Source: JANLYQ01 sp031365725 (GTDB lineage Bacteria > Actinomycetota > Actinomycetes > JACCUZ01). From it: 51,143 bases of DNA. The position numbers and the translations under genes are program-made. The stretch is taken from the NCBI GenBank assembly GCA_031365725.1, contig JANLYQ010000033.1, positions 1 through 51,143 of the forward strand. The letters run 5' to 3'. Below are positions 49,242-51,143 of this stretch, in pieces (position 1 is the first letter of the stretch; each line of letters begins with the position of its first letter). The notes beneath the pieces are model-generated. The model ran no database searches. It was not told the DNA's origin and was given only the letters and a program-made list of their open reading frames with translations.

Positions 49242-49581
49242 GCCGGCGAAGCTTGCTGACCTCGATCTCACTTCGGCTCATCGCCATCACCCCCTGCCGC
49301 CAGAACCGGCGACGGAGAGCTCCGTGCACCTCGACCACGTCGCCCGGCCGAAGGCTGAGCAGGCGCCGACGGACGTCGGCCCGCCAGACCGAGCAATCGA
49401 GGGTGTCCACCGAAGGAGTTCGCACGCCAGCAACCTTCCGTCTGCTCGCGCGCGCCACCACCAGCCGGAAGGAGACCAGCAAGTCACCGCTGGGCATCTC
49501 TCGCGACACGGGTGCCACCGCCAGTCGCCCCACCACGTGGACCTCGTTGACGTGACCCGGTTCACTGGACGTGTCGTTCAT
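49225..49581 (-). CDS. Short single-stranded-DNA-binding-like protein
   Basis: 118 residues from the ATG at 49581 with an AGGAG site. OB-fold pattern: NEVHVVGRLAVAP, FRLVVARASRRK, DTLDCSVWRADVRRRLLSLRPGDVVEVHGALRRRFWR. It ends SKLRRLTSAA, so the acidic DDxIPF-like tip that recruits partner proteins in true SSB is absent. It is therefore an accessory SSB paralogue rather than the main replication SSB. DnaA boxes lie upstream. Confidence 0.85.
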   Translation of the reverse strand: MNDTSSEPGHVNEVHVVGRLAVAPVSREMPSGDLLVSFRLVVARASRRKVAGVRTPSVDTLDCSVWRADVRRRLLSLRPGDVVEVHGALRRRFWRQGVMAMSRSEIEVSKLRRLTSAA

Positions 49582-49713
49582 CTGAGCTCCTGACCACGAG
49601 ACCGATGTCCTCACTGCCGACGGCAGCTCGCCTCCTGGGCGGGACCCCGCCGAGCGGCTGACGCTCGTCATTCTCGAGCGGGGGGACAGCCCCCATCCGG
49701 TCTCGCGCACATC

Positions 49714-49749
49714 TGTGGACAAGTACGCCGTGTCGCGGCCTGTGGACAA
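49714..49749 (-). promoter_or_regulatory. Pair of DnaA boxes upstream of SSB-like gene
   Basis: TGTGGACAA occurs at 49714-49722 and 49741-49749, both in the same direction and 27 nt apart. It is the exact reverse complement of the actinobacterial DnaA box TTGTCCACA. They lie 133-168 nt before the SSB-like start, in a 190-bp gap that otherwise shows only a GC hairpin near 49680. Confidence 0.55.
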
Positions 49750-49771
49750 CAGCGGCCAGCCGCGCCCCGCG

Positions 49772-50686
49772 CTACTCGGTGCCGTCTGGTTCCTCGTCGA
49801 CCGCCATCACCACCCCATCCAGCTCGTCAAGTCGTTCCCCCGCGTCTGTCTCGCCGGCGGTGTCAGCTGCGGCCGCATGCTCGAACCAGGTGCGAGCCTC
49901 GGTGTCCCGACCCGACTCCAGCAATGCCTCGGCGTAGGCATAGAACAATCGTGCCGACCACGGCTTCCTGCGAGTAGCCACCAGCTCCGGCCCTTGCAAC
50001 AACAGCGCGGCTGCGGCCGCCTGGTGCATGTCGCGACGGGCTCCGGAAGCCACGATCACCAGCTCGATCTGACCCGCCAGGTCCAGCGTGCGCGCCTCCG
50101 CCGAGCCCAGCATCGCTATCGCTCGCTCCGGTCGACCCATCCCGCGTTCACAGTCCGCCATCACCGGCAGCAGGCCCTGGTCGCCAGAGATGCGCCGGGC
50201 GGCCCGCAGCTCGCCGAGGGCCTCGTTGAAGCGTCCTGTCATGTACGCGGCCAGTCCAGCCGCCTCGCGCACCGCCGCCACCCGACCGGCCCGCTCCCGC
50301 GCAGCGACGGCGTGCGTGTAGGCGGCCTCAGGGTCCTCGTGCAGCAAACGACCGGCCATCACCAGGTGGCGGCTGACCGCCTGGCTGTTGAGCGCGGCCA
50401 ACGAGCTCAGCTCCGCCCGGACTGCCCGATCGAGTTCCGATCCCGTCACGTCATCCGGCAGGGCCGGTTCGTTGCGTCGCGCCGTCTGAGGTCGGGCGCC
50501 GGCCTCGGCAACGCTGCCTCGGGTCCTTGACCGAGGCCCTTCTGCGCCGGAGCGACGAGGTCCAGCCGCGCCGGAGCGACGAGGTCCAGCCGCGCCGTCG
50601 GGGCCGGGACGTCCGCGGCGCGGTCCACCGGCCGGCTGACTCCCCCTGGGCGTGCCTCGCGGCGACCTGTCGTCGGATGAGCTCAC
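49772..50686 (-). CDS. Tetratricopeptide-like protein with Arg/Gly/Pro-rich N-terminus
   Basis: 304 residues from the GTG at 50686, with a GGAGG site 8 nt upstream. The first about 85 residues are disordered and basic, with two near-identical AAGPRRSG octapeptides. The rest is helical with TPR-like repeats (VMAGRLLHEDPEAAYTHAVAA, GLAAYMTGRFNEALGELRAA, ARLFYAYAEALLESGRDTEARTWF). The conserved core resembles the actinobacterial TPR protein encoded near rRNA operons. Role unknown. Confidence 0.85.
   Translation of the reverse strand: MSSSDDRSPRGTPRGSQPAGGPRRGRPGPDGAAGPRRSGAAGPRRSGAEGPRSRTRGSVAEAGARPQTARRNEPALPDDVTGSELDRAVRAELSSLAALNSQAVSRHLVMAGRLLHEDPEAAYTHAVAARERAGRVAAVREAAGLAAYMTGRFNEALGELRAARRISGDQGLLPVMADCERGMGRPERAIAMLGSAEARTLDLAGQIELVIVASGARRDMHQAAAAALLLQGPELVATRRKPWSARLFYAYAEALLESGRDTEARTWFEHAAAADTAGETDAGERLDELDGVVMAVDEEPDGTE
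50544..50591 (-). repeat. 24-nt perfect tandem duplication in TPR gene
   Basis: Two identical 24-nt units, in frame, encode the duplicated (G)AAGPRRS octapeptide in the disordered N-terminus. Confidence 0.85.
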
Positions 50687-50747
50687 TCGGGACCTCCGGA
50701 GCGGGAAGACAAGGATAGACCAAGCCAAGATCATGGTGTCCGGACAT

Positions 50748-50780
50748 ACCAAAGGCCACCTCATCGAGGTGGCCTTTGGT
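50748..50780 (-). terminator. Strong hairpin terminator of the rRNA operon
   Basis: A perfect 15-bp stem ACCAAAGGCCACCTC / GAGGTGGCCTTTGGT with loop ATC, starting 8 nt past the 3' end of 5S rRNA. An outer CGGACAT / ATGTCCG pair (50741-50747 with 50786-50792) extends into the 5S end. No T-run follows. Confidence 0.8.
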
Positions 50781-50788
50781 GAAAGATG

Positions 50789-50905
50789 TCCGGCGGCGTC
50801 CTACTCTCCCACGCGGTCCCCCGCGCAGTACCATCGGCCCTGAGAGGCTTAGCTTCCGGGTTCGGAATGGAGCCGGGCGTTTCCCTCTCGGTATGGCCAC
50901 CGAAA
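50789..50905 (-). rRNA. rrf: 5S ribosomal RNA
   Basis: About 117 nt. On the minus strand it begins TTTCGGTGGCCATA, has the loop region CCATTCCGAACCCGGAAG, and ends GAGAGTAGGACGCCGCCGG. The ends pair as expected for helix I (GGTGGC-type with GCCGCC). Exact ends may differ by 1-3 nt. Confidence 0.95.
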
Positions 50906-51010
50906 CTCTATGGAGATGTCAAGGTCGAAACCGACCGCATCTCGGGAACTGCACAGTGGACGCGAAGCAAAAGTATCTCGTCGTCGGCGGACCAACGATA
51001 GTGAGAATGT

Positions 51011-51143
51011 GGTCAAGTCCTCGGCCTATTAGTACCGGTCAGCTCCATGCATTGCTGCACTTCCACCTCCGGCCTATCAACCCAGTCGTCTACTGGGGGC
51101 CTTACCAGGTTAACCCTGTGGGAGACCTCATCTTGAAGCGGGC
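51011..51143 (-). rRNA. rrl: 23S ribosomal RNA (3' end, partial)
   Basis: On the minus strand the DNA reads AGATGAGGTCTCCCA early and ends GGTACTAATAGGCCGAGGAC TTGACC, the 3' end of bacterial 23S rRNA. The gene runs off the right edge. The 105-bp spacer to 5S holds no tRNA. Confidence 0.95.

Noticed and set aside
50906..51010. tRNA gene in the 23S-5S spacer
   Set aside because: No cloverleaf, no GGTTCGA-type T-loop and no CCA-like end in the 105 bp.

Overview
The window is very GC-rich DNA from the chromosome of an actinobacterium (Actinomycetota). The clues are strong G/C third-position bias, frequent GTG starts, the markers SufR, OpcA, TlyA and SteA/SteB, a DUF2277 protein, and gene order that follows two blocks known from Mycobacterium tuberculosis: suf/ABC/ctaA/ctaB/pentose-phosphate, and tlyA-nadK-recN-steAB-pyrG-nudix-xerD-parA-scpAB-rluB-cmk-der. 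A member of the Propionibacteriales (Nocardioidaceae-like) is my guess; the sequence shown does not prove it. No phage, transposon or CRISPR is visible.

Left part (1-8.2 kb): the 5' part of sufB behind its iron-sulfur repressor sufR, a divergent two-gene ABC exporter, heme A synthase ctaA, a secreted or anchored protein of unknown function facing an OmpR-type two-component system, and ctaB. From 8.2 to 16.6 kb is a tightly coupled operon tkt-tal-pgi-zwf-opcA-pgl that covers the oxidative and non-oxidative pentose phosphate pathway and links to heme A synthesis (ctaB) across a divergent promoter. Then come a DUF2277 protein, trmB and a possible gene relic.

Middle (17.8-36.2 kb): a PP2C phosphatase, a four-gene maturation cassette for molybdenum hydroxylases (MoxR ATPase, VWA protein, XdhC, MobA-like) without any structural enzyme genes in view, two small envelope or unknown genes, a membrane HD-GYP protein with an unusual 11-residue alanine repeat, and a long leftward run: ald, xerD, parA, a small ribbon-helix-helix protein, scpA, scpB, rluB, a GNAT, aroH, tyrA, cmk and der. 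This run joins chromosome segregation/condensation, dimer resolution, RNA modification and aromatic amino acid synthesis.

Right part (35.6-51.1 kb): nudix, pyrG, steB, steA, recN, nadK, tlyA and two small co-translated proteins (one acidic, one with a histone-like basic tail), then SCP2, a NagD-type HAD phosphatase, a TPR protein, DUF1015, a short SSB-like protein behind two DnaA boxes, a second TPR protein, a terminator, 5S rRNA and the 3' end of 23S rRNA, the rRNA being read leftwards.

The most interesting items are the ParA plus ribbon-helix-helix pair directly upstream of scpAB, the HD-GYP protein with its helical repeat tail, the orphan molybdo-enzyme maturation cassette, paired DnaA boxes in front of an SSB-like gene, an xerD that appears to start at CTG, intergenic 48-bp repeats, an octamer repeat running through the recN stop, and a recurring TANNNT-N6/7-start arrangement that predicts leaderless mRNAs for at least nine genes.
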